NCBI RefSeq assembly: GCF_014649375.1
Contig: NZ_BMSX01000014.1
Span: 124,001 to 188,000, forward strand
Origin: Streptomyces aurantiogriseus
GTDB lineage: Bacteria > Actinomycetota > Actinomycetes > Streptomycetales > Streptomycetaceae
Reading direction: 5' to 3'
Length of the DNA: 64,000 nt
Both the position numbers and the translations under genes were made by a program. Below, in pieces: positions 16,089 through 24,492 of the stretch (its first letter is position 1; each line of letters begins with the position of its first letter). Below the pieces are notes generated by a model. The model was not told where the DNA came from, did not search any database, and saw only the letters and a program-made list of their open reading frames with translations.

Positions 16089-17627
16089 TCACAAGTCGCG
16101 GTGTTCCAGGGGGTGTTGGGCTGGACCTTGGATGATCCGGCCCTCGACGTCGAAGCGGGAGCCGTGGCACGGGCACTCCCAGGCGCGTTCGGCGTGGTTG
16201 AACGCGACCAGGCAGCCCAGATGGGTGCAGCGCGCGGAGAGGGCGTGGAGCTGTCCGGCCTCGTCGCGGTGGACGGCGCACCGCTCCCCGGAGACGCGGA
16301 CGATGGCGCCGTCGCCGGGGGCGATCTCGTCCACCGAAGGGCCGGTCGCCGTCGGCAGCCGGTCGCCGACGAAGTGGCGGGCCACATCGGCCTGGTGCTT
16401 GAGGAAGGCCGCGCCCTCACGGACGACGGACGCGATGCGGCGCGGGTCGTAGAGGTCGCTCCAGGGGCAGTCGCGGCCGGTGATGCGCTCGCTGAGCAGG
16501 CGGCCCGCCATGATGCCGCTGCTCATGCCCCAGCCGCCGAAGCCGGTGGCCACGTAGGTGTTCTTGCTGCCGGGGTGGAGGGGGCCGACGAGCGGGACGG
16601 AGTCGGTGGAGTCGTTGTCCTGCGTGGCCCAGCGGTGGGTGAAGGTCAGGTCGCCGAAGCGGTCGGTCGCCCAGCCGGCGAGCCGCTCGAAGCGTTCCTC
16701 GACGTCTTGGCCGGTGCCCGGGGTGAAGTGCTCGCCCGTCACGACGAGCAGGCGCCGGCCGTCGCCCAGGGGTGCCGTGCGCACCGAGCGGGTGTTCTGC
16801 TCCTGGGTGATGTACATGTCGCGCGGTGCCCTGGCGGCGTCGATCGGCGCGGCCACCACCAGTTCGCGGCGCGGGGAGAGGCGGGTGAAGAGAAGGGCGC
16901 GGTCGAAGACGGGGTAGTGGGTGGCGACGACCACGTGGTGGGCGGTCACCTTCGTCGCGGAGGCCGGGGACTCGGCGATCAGTTCGCAGGGGTCGCCCTC
17001 GTGGAGGCCGGTGATGCGGGTGTACTCGTGGATGCTGCCGCCGAGCCGCCGGATGCCGTCGGCGACGGCCAGGAGGTACTTACGGGGGTGGAACTGGGCC
17101 TGTTCCGCGACCCGGACCGCGCCCGCGACGGGGAACGGCAGCTCCGTCTCGGTCACGTACTCGGCGGGCAGCCCCGCCTCCCGCGCGGCCTCCGCCTCGG
17201 CCTTCAGCCGGCCGGTACGGGCGGGGTCCTCGGCGTAGGTGTAGGCGGTGGTGTCCTCCCACTCGCAGTCGACGCCCAGCTCCTCGGCGGTCTCCGCCGC
17301 GTGGCGGATGGCGTCCATCTGCGAGCGGGCGTACAGGCGGGCGCCTTCCGGACCGCGGGTGCGCCGCAGGTGGTCGTAGACGAGGGTGTGCTGGGCGCTC
17401 AGCTTCGCCGTGGTGTGGCCGGTGACGCCGGCCGCGATCCGGCGCGCCTCCAGCACGGCGACCTTCCGGCCCCGCCGCGCCAGCTCCCAGGCCGTGCTGA
17501 GCCCCGCGATGCCCGCGCCGACGACGGCGACGTCGACATGGAGGGGCCCCTCCGGAGGGGGCGCGGGATCGCCGGGCGGGACGCTGTCCAGCCAGTACGA
17601 CCCGTGGATGTCCGCCTGCTCGTCCAT
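16089..17627 (-). CDS. FAD-dependent oxidoreductase with C-terminal Rieske domain
   Basis: 512 residues. An N-terminal DAO-type FAD fold (VAVVGAGIAGLSTAWEL at ~34-50) is followed at ~445-510 by a Rieske [2Fe-2S] domain with CTHLGC and CPCHG, the two Cys-His pairs needed for the cluster. This architecture is common in actinobacteria and proteobacteria, often beside stress genes, but its substrate is unknown. The internal ATG at 17625-17627 was taken as start because the FAD fold follows directly and the upstream extension (PPLIGRPCDPPGRG) looks non-coding. It is convergent with lutC and most likely unrelated to lactate oxidation. Confidence 0.85.
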   Translation of the reverse strand: MDEQADIHGSYWLDSVPPGDPAPPPEGPLHVDVAVVGAGIAGLSTAWELARRGRKVAVLEARRIAAGVTGHTTAKLSAQHTLVYDHLRRTRGPEGARLYARSQMDAIRHAAETAEELGVDCEWEDTTAYTYAEDPARTGRLKAEAEAAREAGLPAEYVTETELPFPVAGAVRVAEQAQFHPRKYLLAVADGIRRLGGSIHEYTRITGLHEGDPCELIAESPASATKVTAHHVVVATHYPVFDRALLFTRLSPRRELVVAAPIDAARAPRDMYITQEQNTRSVRTAPLGDGRRLLVVTGEHFTPGTGQDVEERFERLAGWATDRFGDLTFTHRWATQDNDSTDSVPLVGPLHPGSKNTYVATGFGGWGMSSGIMAGRLLSERITGRDCPWSDLYDPRRIASVVREGAAFLKHQADVARHFVGDRLPTATGPSVDEIAPGDGAIVRVSGERCAVHRDEAGQLHALSARCTHLGCLVAFNHAERAWECPCHGSRFDVEGRIIQGPAQHPLEHRDL

Positions 17628-17748
17628 GGGCACCGAGTTCCCTCGGCCGGGCGGGTCACACGGACGACCGATGAGCGGGGGCATCGGTGACCGGGGGAAT
17701 CGGTGACCGACGGGGCCGGTGTCAGGCGCACTCGGTGAGGGGCGGGAG

Positions 17749-18114
17749 TCACCCCCTCCGGTCGTAGCCCTCCCGGGCCTGCTCCACCTTGGGCAGGTTG
17801 TCGGTGGCCCAGTCGGCGAGGTGGGCGAAGAGCGGGGCGAGGCTGAGGCCGAGCTCGCTGATCTCGTACTCGACGCGCGGGGGCACCTCCGGGTGGTAGG
17901 TGCGCACCACCAGACCGTCGCGTTCCAGCTGGCGCAGGCGCTGGGTCAGGACCTTGGGGGTGATGTTCGTGATCCTTCGTTCCAGCTCGACGAAGCGCTG
18001 GCGGCCATGGGCGTGGAGGGTCCACAGGATGGGCGTGGTCCAGCGGCTGAACACGAGGTCCACGACGGGGGCGATGGGACAGGCGAGTTCGGGATCGGTC
18101 GTGACGCCGGTCAT
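17749..18114 (-). CDS. HxlR-family transcriptional regulator
   Basis: 121 residues, winged-helix HxlR domain (ACPIAPVVDLVFSRWTTPIL, then FVELERRITNITPKVLTQRLRQL). A single cysteine near residue 12 sits where redox- or quinone-sensing HxlR/YodB proteins carry their reactive thiol. The ATG at 18112-18114 has AGAGGGG upstream. It is divergent from the NmrA-like reductase gene at 18220 and very likely controls it from the shared 105-bp promoter region, where GGAAGTCACTTTCC (18129-18142) is an imperfect palindrome. Confidence 0.9.
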   Translation of the reverse strand: MTGVTTDPELACPIAPVVDLVFSRWTTPILWTLHAHGRQRFVELERRITNITPKVLTQRLRQLERDGLVVRTYHPEVPPRVEYEISELGLSLAPLFAHLADWATDNLPKVEQAREGYDRRG

Positions 18115-18219
18115 GTACACCCCTCTTGGGAAGTCACTTTCCTCTGGGTACCTACTATATCGGCGGTGTTAGCGTCGCCCCCGCAACGCCAACCACCCAC
18201 TCGGAAAAGGGAGTTACTC

Positions 18220-19065
18220 ATGATTGTGGTGACGGGGGCGACCGGGAACGTCGGCCGTGAGCTGGTCCGACTCCTCACGGCTGCGGGCGAGCGGGTCACC
18301 GCCACCTCCCGGAGCATCTCGAACGGGGAAGTCCCGGACGGCGTACGGCGGTTGCGTGCCGACCTCACCGACACGGACAGCCTGCGGCCCGTGTTCGACG
18401 GGGCCGACGCGCTGTTCCTGCAGAACGGTGGCGCCGCCCTGCAACTGCTCAGCCCGCGGGACATCCTCGACGTCGCCAAGTCCGCCGGGGTCGACCGGGT
18501 GGTGCTGCTGTCGTCCCAGGGGGTGGCGACCCGGCCGGAGTCGGAGTCGCACGGGGCGCTCGCGGGCGCGATCGAGGACGCCGTCCGGGAGTCGGGCCTG
18601 GACTGGACGATCCTGCGGCCGGGCGGCTTCCACTCCAACGCCTACGCCTGGGCGGAGCCGGTACGCGCCCATCGCACCGTCGCGGCGCCCTTCGGCGACG
18701 TCGGCCTGCCCACCGTCGATCCGGCCGACATCGCCGAGGTCGCCGCAGTCGCCCTGCGGGAGGACGAACACGCCGGTCGGATCTACGAGTTGACCGGGCC
18801 CGGCCCCACGACCCCCCGACAGCGGACGGAGGCCATCGGCAGGGCGATCGGTGAGCCGGTCCGGTTCGTCGAGCAGACGCGCGAGGAGGCGCGCGAGCAG
18901 ATGCTGGCGTTCATGCCGGACCCCGTGGTCGAGACCACCCTGTCCATCCTCGGCGAACCGACGCCCGCCGAACGGCGCGTGAGCCCGGATGTGCAGCGGG
19001 TGCTGGGCCGCGCACCGCGCACCTTCGAGGAGTGGGCGCGGCGCAACGCGGACGCGTTCCGGTGA
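18220..19065 (+). CDS. NAD(P)-binding NmrA/SDR-type oxidoreductase
   Basis: 281 residues. The N-terminal MIVVTGATGNVGRELVRLL is the NmrA-type GxxGxxG Rossmann motif; VVLLSSQGV near residue 91 and WTILRPGGFHSNAYAW near 124 match atypical SDRs of the quinone-reductase/NmrA group. AAGGGAG precedes the ATG. Divergent partner of the HxlR regulator, a frequent actinobacterial pairing, suggesting a role in quinone or electrophile reduction. Substrate not predictable from sequence. Confidence 0.88.
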   Translation: MIVVTGATGNVGRELVRLLTAAGERVTATSRSISNGEVPDGVRRLRADLTDTDSLRPVFDGADALFLQNGGAALQLLSPRDILDVAKSAGVDRVVLLSSQGVATRPESESHGALAGAIEDAVRESGLDWTILRPGGFHSNAYAWAEPVRAHRTVAAPFGDVGLPTVDPADIAEVAAVALREDEHAGRIYELTGPGPTTPRQRTEAIGRAIGEPVRFVEQTREEAREQMLAFMPDPVVETTLSILGEPTPAERRVSPDVQRVLGRAPRTFEEWARRNADAFR

Positions 19066-19075
19066 GCGGTCCGGC

Positions 19076-19654
19076 TCACGAGTAGACCAGGGGGCAGCCG
19101 TACCGCAGTGAGTACTGGGCGGCGCGCAGGTACAGCGCGGCGTAGAAGGCGGTGTCCAGGTCCGCGCTCCACGGCCCCGGTCTGGCCGCGGTGGCCCTGA
19201 CCGCCTCGCCGTCCAGGAACCACGCGGTCAGTTCGAGGTTGCCGCCCGTCGCCGGTATGACGTCGAGTGGCAGGTCGAGGATCCCGGCCAGCCGCTCGGC
19301 GAGGGCGAGGATCTGCGGGGCGCCGGCGATCACCGTCTCGTCCCAGTACGCCGAGCCGACGGGCAGCAGGACTCGCTCCTCCAGGCAGAGCGGCACCAGG
19401 ACGGTCCATCCCAAGAGGGTGTCCCGCTCGGCCTCGGTCAGATGCGCCTCGCAGAACGCCGCGAACCCCTGCATCGAGGGGCTGACCTTCTCCTCGAACC
19501 AGCCGCCGCCGACGGCGGCCCCGGAAACGGTCTCGTAGGGCGGCAGACCGCGCCGCCTCAGCTCCTCGTTGAGGCCCGAGGCAACGTCCGCGTGGCCGCC
19601 CTCGTCCTCACCGAACCATTCCCGCTCGTCGACACTCACCAGATACACGCCCAT
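19076..19654 (-). CDS. Conserved hypothetical protein
   Basis: 192 residues beginning MGVYLVSVDEREWFGED. No known motif recognised; it is acidic, soluble, without signal peptide or membrane helix, and contains a single Cys-rich-free central part with GWTVLVPLCLEERVLLPVGSAYWDET. The ATG at 19652-19654 lacks a ribosome site, but a -10-like TACGTT ends 6 nt upstream (complement of 19661-19666), so the mRNA is probably leaderless. Divergent from the MoxR/VWA operon across 130 bp. Similar proteins of ~190 residues occur in Streptomyces as far as I recall, without assigned function. Confidence 0.75.
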   Translation of the reverse strand: MGVYLVSVDEREWFGEDEGGHADVASGLNEELRRRGLPPYETVSGAAVGGGWFEEKVSPSMQGFAAFCEAHLTEAERDTLLGWTVLVPLCLEERVLLPVGSAYWDETVIAGAPQILALAERLAGILDLPLDVIPATGGNLELTAWFLDGEAVRATAARPGPWSADLDTAFYAALYLRAAQYSLRYGCPLVYS

Positions 19655-19699
19655 GATCGCAACGTACCGGGCGGCACTGACAACGCCGCCGGAATCCGG

Positions 19700-19729
19700 T
19701 GACAAAAGCTCTGAACAAGCGCTTAGATA
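19700..19729 (+). promoter_or_regulatory. Promoter of the MoxR/VWA operon with AAGCGCTT palindrome
   Basis: TGACAA (19700-19705) and TAGATA (19724-19729) are 18 bp apart. AAGCGCTT (19717-19724) is a perfect 8-bp palindrome in the spacer, reaching the -10 box, and is a likely repressor or activator site. Confidence 0.45.
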
Positions 19730-19784
19730 GTGAGGTCGCACGCCCCGCGTGCGGTCCGACACCGCCCGACCTCCGGAGGCCCCG

Positions 19785-20642
19785 TTGTTCACGTCCGTCG
19801 ACGATGTCTCCGCCCGTCTCGCCGAGACCGGCTACCTCGCCTCCCCCGCCGTCGCCACCACCGTGTTCCTCGCCGACCGGCTCGGCAAGCCGCTCCTCGT
19901 GGAGGGCCCGGCCGGGGTCGGCAAGACGGAACTCGCCAAGGCCGTCGCCGCGGTGGCGGGGGCCCGGCTGGTACGCCTGCAGTGCTACGAGGGCGTCGAC
20001 GAGTCCCGGGCGCTGTACGAGTGGAACCACGCCAAGCAGTTGCTGCGCATCAGCGCGGGCCGCGACGAGACGTGGGACGAGACACGCACGGACATCTTCA
20101 GCGAGGAGTTCCTCCTCCCGCGCCCGTTGCTGACCGCGATCCGCGGCGACGAGCCGACGGTGCTGCTGATCGACGAGACGGACAAGGCCGACGTCGAGGT
20201 GGAGGGCCTGCTCCTCGAAGTCCTCAGCGACTTCCAGGTGACCGTCCCGGAGCTGGGCACCATCACCGCGACCCGCCGCCCCTTCGTCGTGCTGACGTCG
20301 AACGCGAGCCGTGAGCTGTCGGAGGCGCTGCGCCGTCGCTGCCTGTTCCTCCACATCGGCTTTCCCGACGAGGAGCTGGAGCGCCGGATCGTCCGGCTGA
20401 AGGTGCCCGGCATCGACGCGGCGCTGGCCAAGTCGGTGGTCCGGGTGGTCGGGGCGCTGCGCGCGATGGACCTGCGCAAGGTGCCCTCCGTCGCGGAGAC
20501 CATCGACTGGGCGCGCACCCTGCTCGCCCTGGGGGCCGGCACGCTCGACGCGACGCTCGTCCGCGACACGCTGGGTGTGATCCTCAAGCACCAGGACGAC
20601 GTGCAGAAGGCGGCGGCGAAGCTCGACCTGGACGCGGTATGA
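19785..20642 (+). CDS. MoxR-type AAA+ ATPase
   Basis: 285 residues from a TTG start at 19785 with GGAGG 5 nt upstream; an in-frame GTG at 19749 lacks such a site. Walker A GPAGVGKTE at residues 41-49 and Walker B VLLIDETDK near 126, then sensor 1 (FVVLTSNASRELSEALRRR) near 165. MoxR/CoxD ATPases act as chaperones that insert cofactors or assemble large complexes, working with a VWA protein encoded next door. Here the VWA partner follows with a 4-bp overlap. No CO-dehydrogenase or other obvious client gene is adjacent, so the target complex is unknown. Confidence 0.9.
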   Translation: MFTSVDDVSARLAETGYLASPAVATTVFLADRLGKPLLVEGPAGVGKTELAKAVAAVAGARLVRLQCYEGVDESRALYEWNHAKQLLRISAGRDETWDETRTDIFSEEFLLPRPLLTAIRGDEPTVLLIDETDKADVEVEGLLLEVLSDFQVTVPELGTITATRRPFVVLTSNASRELSEALRRRCLFLHIGFPDEELERRIVRLKVPGIDAALAKSVVRVVGALRAMDLRKVPSVAETIDWARTLLALGAGTLDATLVRDTLGVILKHQDDVQKAAAKLDLDAV

Positions 20643-21997
20643 CCGCGCCGGCGGACGCGACCGCACGGCTCACCGGTTTCGTCGCCGCGCTGCGTGCGCA
20701 CGGCGTCCGCATCGGTACCGGGGAGACGGTGGACGCGGCGCAGGCAGCGGCGGCGCTGGGGTTCGCGGACCGGGTGCTGCTGCGCGAGGGGCTCGCCGCG
20801 ACGCTGCTGCACACCACGGATCAACGGCGCCTGTTCGACGCCGTCTTCGACCTGTACTTCCCGCGAGGCGTGGGCGCGCCCGAGGGGGAAACCGGTGACC
20901 GGGACGACCTGCGGGACCGGCTCGCCGACGCCCTCGCCGCGGGCGACGACATACTGCTCGCCCAGTTGGCGGTCGAGGCGGTCGACGGGCTGGGCGGATA
21001 CGGGAGTTCACCGGGATCGGACGGCTGGTCGTCGTACCAGACGCTCGAACGGCTGCGCCCGCAGACGCTGATGGCGCGCGTGCGGGACGACGTCCGGCGG
21101 CAGGGCGGGGGTGAGGGCTTCACCGGGCGGCTGCTGGAGGACGAGATCCGGCGGCGTATCGAGGCCTTCCGGGCGCTGGTGGCCGCCGAGGCGCGGCGGC
21201 GGGTGGCGGAGCGGCGCGGGCGGGACGAGATCGCCCGGCGGGCGGTGGCGCCGACCGCTGACCGGGTCGACTTCCTCTACGCGGGAAAGGACCGGCTGGC
21301 CGAACTGCGGCGGACCGTACAGCCGTTGGCGCGCAAGTTGGCCACCCGGCTGGCCGCGCGACGGCGTCGGGCCTCCCGTGGCACGATCGATCTGCGCCGC
21401 ACTCTGCGCGGCTCGCTGTCGACGGGCGGGGTTCCGATGCGGCCGGTGCTGCGCCGGCGTCGCCCGGCCCGCCCCGAACTGGTGCTGCTGTGCGATGTGT
21501 CGGGCTCGGTCGCGGGCTTCTCCGACTTCACGATGCTGCTGGTGCAGGCGCTGCACGACCAGTTCAGCAAGGTGCGCGTCTTCGCCTTCGTCAACCGGAT
21601 CGACGAGATCACCGGGCTCCTCGACCACGGCGCCGCCGACCCGGAGGGCCTCGGCGCCCGTATCCGCGCCGAGGCGACCCTGACCGGCTGGCACGGCAGC
21701 AGCGACTACGGCGTCGCCCTGGGCGAGTTCGCGGAACGGTACGCGGGCGCGGTCGGCCCGCGCACGACGGTGTTCGTGCTCGGCGACGCCCGTACGAACA
21801 TGAGCGACCCGAACCTGGCGGCCGTCCGGCAGATCGCCGAACGGGCCCGCCACGTCCACTGGTTGAACCCGGAGCCGCGCGCGCAGTGGGGCACGGGCGA
21901 CTCGGCCGCGTACGCCTACGCCGAGCTGGTCGCGATGCACGAGTGCCGCAACGCCCACCAACTCGGCGCTCTGATCGGGCGGTTGCTTCCCGTCTGA
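20639..21997 (+). CDS. CoxE-like VWA-domain protein
   Basis: 452 residues. The C-terminal half is a von Willebrand A domain with MIDAS motif DVSGS near residues 284-288, and later GWHGSSDYG and VFVLGDARTNMSDPN. The middle part is highly Arg-rich (~170-260). This is the CoxE-like partner of MoxR ATPases; the VWA domain binds the client through a metal ion while the ATPase remodels it. Start ATG overlaps the moxR stop (ATGA), so the two are coupled. Confidence 0.9.
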   Translation: MTAPADATARLTGFVAALRAHGVRIGTGETVDAAQAAAALGFADRVLLREGLAATLLHTTDQRRLFDAVFDLYFPRGVGAPEGETGDRDDLRDRLADALAAGDDILLAQLAVEAVDGLGGYGSSPGSDGWSSYQTLERLRPQTLMARVRDDVRRQGGGEGFTGRLLEDEIRRRIEAFRALVAAEARRRVAERRGRDEIARRAVAPTADRVDFLYAGKDRLAELRRTVQPLARKLATRLAARRRRASRGTIDLRRTLRGSLSTGGVPMRPVLRRRRPARPELVLLCDVSGSVAGFSDFTMLLVQALHDQFSKVRVFAFVNRIDEITGLLDHGAADPEGLGARIRAEATLTGWHGSSDYGVALGEFAERYAGAVGPRTTVFVLGDARTNMSDPNLAAVRQIAERARHVHWLNPEPRAQWGTGDSAAYAYAELVAMHECRNAHQLGALIGRLLPV

Positions 21998-22021
21998 CCC
22001 GGCTATGACCCAGCACGTCCT

Positions 22022-22061
22022 ACCGGACCTGCCCAGCCCTGACCGGACCTGCCCAGCCCTG
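22022..22061. repeat. Perfect 20-bp tandem duplication
   Basis: ACCGGACCTGCCCAGCCCTG occurs at 22022-22041 and again at 22042-22061, in the 65-bp gap between two convergent stop codons. Probably a recent slippage duplication; no function seen. Confidence 0.8.
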
Positions 22062-22062
22062 A

Positions 22063-22428
22063 CTAGCCCTCCTTGGCCTTCGCGTAGTCCGTGGCCATGG
22101 CTCCCGCGAAGTCGTACAGCACGCACTGTTCGTCGCCCACGACCCAGGCGTCGTGTCCGGGCGGGACCACGAAGACGTCGCCGGGGCCCAGCTCACCCTC
22201 GCCGCCTTCGTCCATGGTGATGTGCAGGCGCCCCTGGACGACGTAGCCGTTGTGGTGGACCTGGCAGGTGTCGGTGCCCGCGATCGGTGCCACGGACTCC
22301 GACCAGCGCCAGCCGGGCTCAAAGGTCGCCACCGCGAAGTCGAGGCCCGTCATATGGACGGCTTCGAGGTGACCTCGGGGGAAATCACGCCGCTCGTCCG
22401 GCTTGTCGAGCGTCTTCACTTCCAGCAT
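22063..22428 (-). CDS. Cupin-domain protein
   Basis: 121 residues forming a single small cupin barrel. The two cupin motifs are visible: GTDTCQVHHNGYVVQGRL near residue 51 (His pair and Gly) and GELGPGDVFVVPPGHDAW near 78. The ATG at 22426-22428 has GGGAGGAG just upstream. Such stand-alone cupins bind a metal and serve as small dioxygenases, isomerases or ligand sensors; nothing in the sequence fixes the role. Leftward, 144 bp beyond the end of the PLP enzyme gene, probably separately transcribed. Confidence 0.85.
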   Translation of the reverse strand: MLEVKTLDKPDERRDFPRGHLEAVHMTGLDFAVATFEPGWRWSESVAPIAGTDTCQVHHNGYVVQGRLHITMDEGGEGELGPGDVFVVPPGHDAWVVGDEQCVLYDFAGAMATDYAKAKEG

Positions 22429-22572
22429 GACGCTCCTCCCTTCCGGCCGTGCTTCCACTACGGCCGGGGCCCGTCTCCCCGGCGGCCCTGGACGTCACCG
22501 GTGGGGCCGAGCCCCACACCTCCATCGTCCGCCCGCACCTCAGGGGCCGCCATTCGGGTGAACCGCGCCGCC

Positions 22573-23550
22573 TCAGGAGCCGCCGGCGCAGAGCCGCGCG
22601 AACCGGTCCGCGTCGATGTTGCCGCCGGAGACGATCACGCCGACGTGGCGCGGCAGGGCGCCGGCCCGGCCGGAGAGCAGCGCGGCCAGCGGGGTGGCAC
22701 CGCTCGGCTCGACGACGATCTTCAGGCGCTCGAAGGCGAACCGCATGGCCGCGCGGATCTCGTCGTCGGAGACCAGGGCGATGGCGTCGACGAGCCTCCG
22801 GTTCACCGAGAAGGTCAGTTCACCGGGCGTGTGCAGAGCCTGACCGTCAGCGATGGTGTGCGGCACGGGGATGCTCACGCGCCGGCCCGCCTCCAGCGAC
22901 CGCTTGGTGTCGTCCCCGGCCTCCGGCTCGACGCCCACGACCCGGATCCCCTCGTACAGCCCCTTCGCGACCGTCGCGCTCCCGGCGATCAGCCCGCCCC
23001 CGCCGACCGGTGTCAGCAGGGCACCCAGCTCCCCCACTTCCTCGAGGAGTTCGAGTGCGGCGGTGCCCTGTCCCGCCATGACGTGCGGGTGCTCGTAGGG
23101 CGGGATCAGGGTCAGGCCCCGCTCGGCGGCCAGGGCCTCGGCGATGGCCACCCGGTCGCCGTCGTAGCGGTCGTACGTCACGATCTCGGCGCCGTACGCC
23201 TCGGTCGCCTCCCGCTTGGAGCGCGGGGCGTCCTCGGGCATGACGATCACGGCGGTGGTGCCGAGTTCACGGGCGGCGAGGGCGACGGCCTGGGCGTGGT
23301 TGCCGGAGGAGTAGGCGGCGATGCCCCGTTCGAGCTGTTCGGGGCTCAGCCGGGAGGCCGCGTTGTAGGCTCCGCGGAACTTGAAGGCGCCCACCCGCTG
23401 GAAGTTCTCGCACTTCAGCAGGACTTCGGCTCCGACGAGTGCGTCGAGGGTGCGGGAGCGGAGCACGGGCGTGCGGTGGGCGACGCCCTTGAGTCGGGCG
23501 GCCGCGTCGCGGACGTCGTCGAGGGTGATCGGCGGGGGTGTGGTCGTCAC
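22573..23550 (-). CDS. PLP-dependent threonine/serine dehydratase-like enzyme
   Basis: 325 residues, fold type II PLP enzyme. The Schiff-base lysine lies in GAFKFRGAYNA near residue 58, the Asn loop SSGNHAQA near 82, and the phosphate-binding glycine loop VGGGGLIAG near 182. There is no C-terminal ACT regulatory domain, so it resembles the catabolic threonine dehydratase, serine racemase and hydroxyaspartate ammonia-lyase group rather than biosynthetic IlvA. It is coupled by an ATGA overlap to the YheO-type regulator upstream. Inference: deaminates L- or D-hydroxy amino acids (serine, threonine or 3-hydroxyaspartate) for catabolism. Confidence 0.87.
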   Translation of the reverse strand: MTTTPPPITLDDVRDAAARLKGVAHRTPVLRSRTLDALVGAEVLLKCENFQRVGAFKFRGAYNAASRLSPEQLERGIAAYSSGNHAQAVALAARELGTTAVIVMPEDAPRSKREATEAYGAEIVTYDRYDGDRVAIAEALAAERGLTLIPPYEHPHVMAGQGTAALELLEEVGELGALLTPVGGGGLIAGSATVAKGLYEGIRVVGVEPEAGDDTKRSLEAGRRVSIPVPHTIADGQALHTPGELTFSVNRRLVDAIALVSDDEIRAAMRFAFERLKIVVEPSGATPLAALLSGRAGALPRHVGVIVSGGNIDADRFARLCAGGS

Positions 23551-24239
23551 GGGTTGGCTCCCTCAGAGGTGTCGTGGGCGCTGGTCGTGCCGGCCGCCCT
23601 CGCCTGGGACAGGTAGCTGTACGCGGAGGCCCGGGAGATGCCGAGGCGGGCGGCGACCTGCTCGATCGCGCGGCGCACCGCGAACACGCCGCGTTCGTCC
23701 AGGCTGCGGAAGAGCTCCAGGCGGCGCGGCCGGTCGAGTCCGGCCCAGGTCTGGTCCAGATGGCTGTCGAGGAGGGCGTCGACGACGGAGTCGATGTCGT
23801 CGCCGAAGGTGGTCACCGGCGCCTCCGCGGGCGGTCCGCCGGCCCCGGCGAGCGCGGCGAGCAGGCTCTGCACCCGGTCGACCTCGGTGACGTCGACGTT
23901 GACGCACAGGGCGCCGAACACCGCGCCCGTGGAGTCGCGCAGCACCATCGTCGACGACTTCACCAGCCGGCCGGCGCCCGTACGGGTGACGTAGTTCAGC
24001 TCGTCGGTGGCCTCGTCGCCGCGGGCGAGGACGCGCATGCCGATCTCGCTCATCGCCCCGCCGACCGTCCGCCCGGTCACCGACCCGGCGACGGCGACCA
24101 CGGACTTCTCCGGCCGCCGGTAGTCGTGCAGCACCGCTTCGCACACCGGCCCGAACGTCGCCGCGATCCCGTCGACGACGGGGGCGAGCGCCCGCAGGAT
24201 CGCGTCCCGCTCCGCCTCCCGGGGGTCCTCGACCGCCAT
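23547..24239 (-). CDS. YheO/DauR-type PAS-HTH transcriptional regulator
   Basis: 230 residues. The N-terminal YheO-like PAS domain (~10-130, GPVCEAVLHDYRRPEKSVVAV and GALCVNVDVTEVDRVQSLL) is followed by a C-terminal HTH_22-type helix-turn-helix (~180-220, VRRAIEQVAARLGISRASAYSYLSQ). Members of this group control amino-acid catabolic genes; DauR regulates D-arginine use. It is the first gene of a two-gene operon with the ammonia-lyase, so a role as its substrate-responsive regulator is likely. Confidence 0.87.
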   Translation of the reverse strand: MAVEDPREAERDAILRALAPVVDGIAATFGPVCEAVLHDYRRPEKSVVAVAGSVTGRTVGGAMSEIGMRVLARGDEATDELNYVTRTGAGRLVKSSTMVLRDSTGAVFGALCVNVDVTEVDRVQSLLAALAGAGGPPAEAPVTTFGDDIDSVVDALLDSHLDQTWAGLDRPRRLELFRSLDERGVFAVRRAIEQVAARLGISRASAYSYLSQARAAGTTSAHDTSEGANP

Positions 24240-24492
24240 CCACCCTCCCGTGCAGCTCCTGACGGATTCAGCTCCGCCGGACTCGGCTCCGTCCGACTCC
24301 GCTCCGCCGGACTCGATTAGACCACAAATCCAAGAGCTGGACGAACAGTCCAGCGAGCGAGCCTTTCGCCACCTCCCCCGTCCCGCCTTCAGGGGAACCG
24401 TCGATCAAGGGGTGGCACCGCCAATTGCCGTGTCCCTAGGATGGGTTGTCGACCGCGCCGGTCCGCGGCACGGCCCGGAACTGGGGGAAGAG

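Noticed and set aside
16089..17627. FAD/Rieske protein as part of lactate oxidation
   Set aside because: It is convergent with lutC, has its own direction and spacing, and belongs to a family not known from lactate metabolism.
16101..17690. 529-codon + strand frame opposite the FAD/Rieske gene
   Set aside because: Mirror of a gene with intact FAD and Rieske motifs; no sensible protein features.
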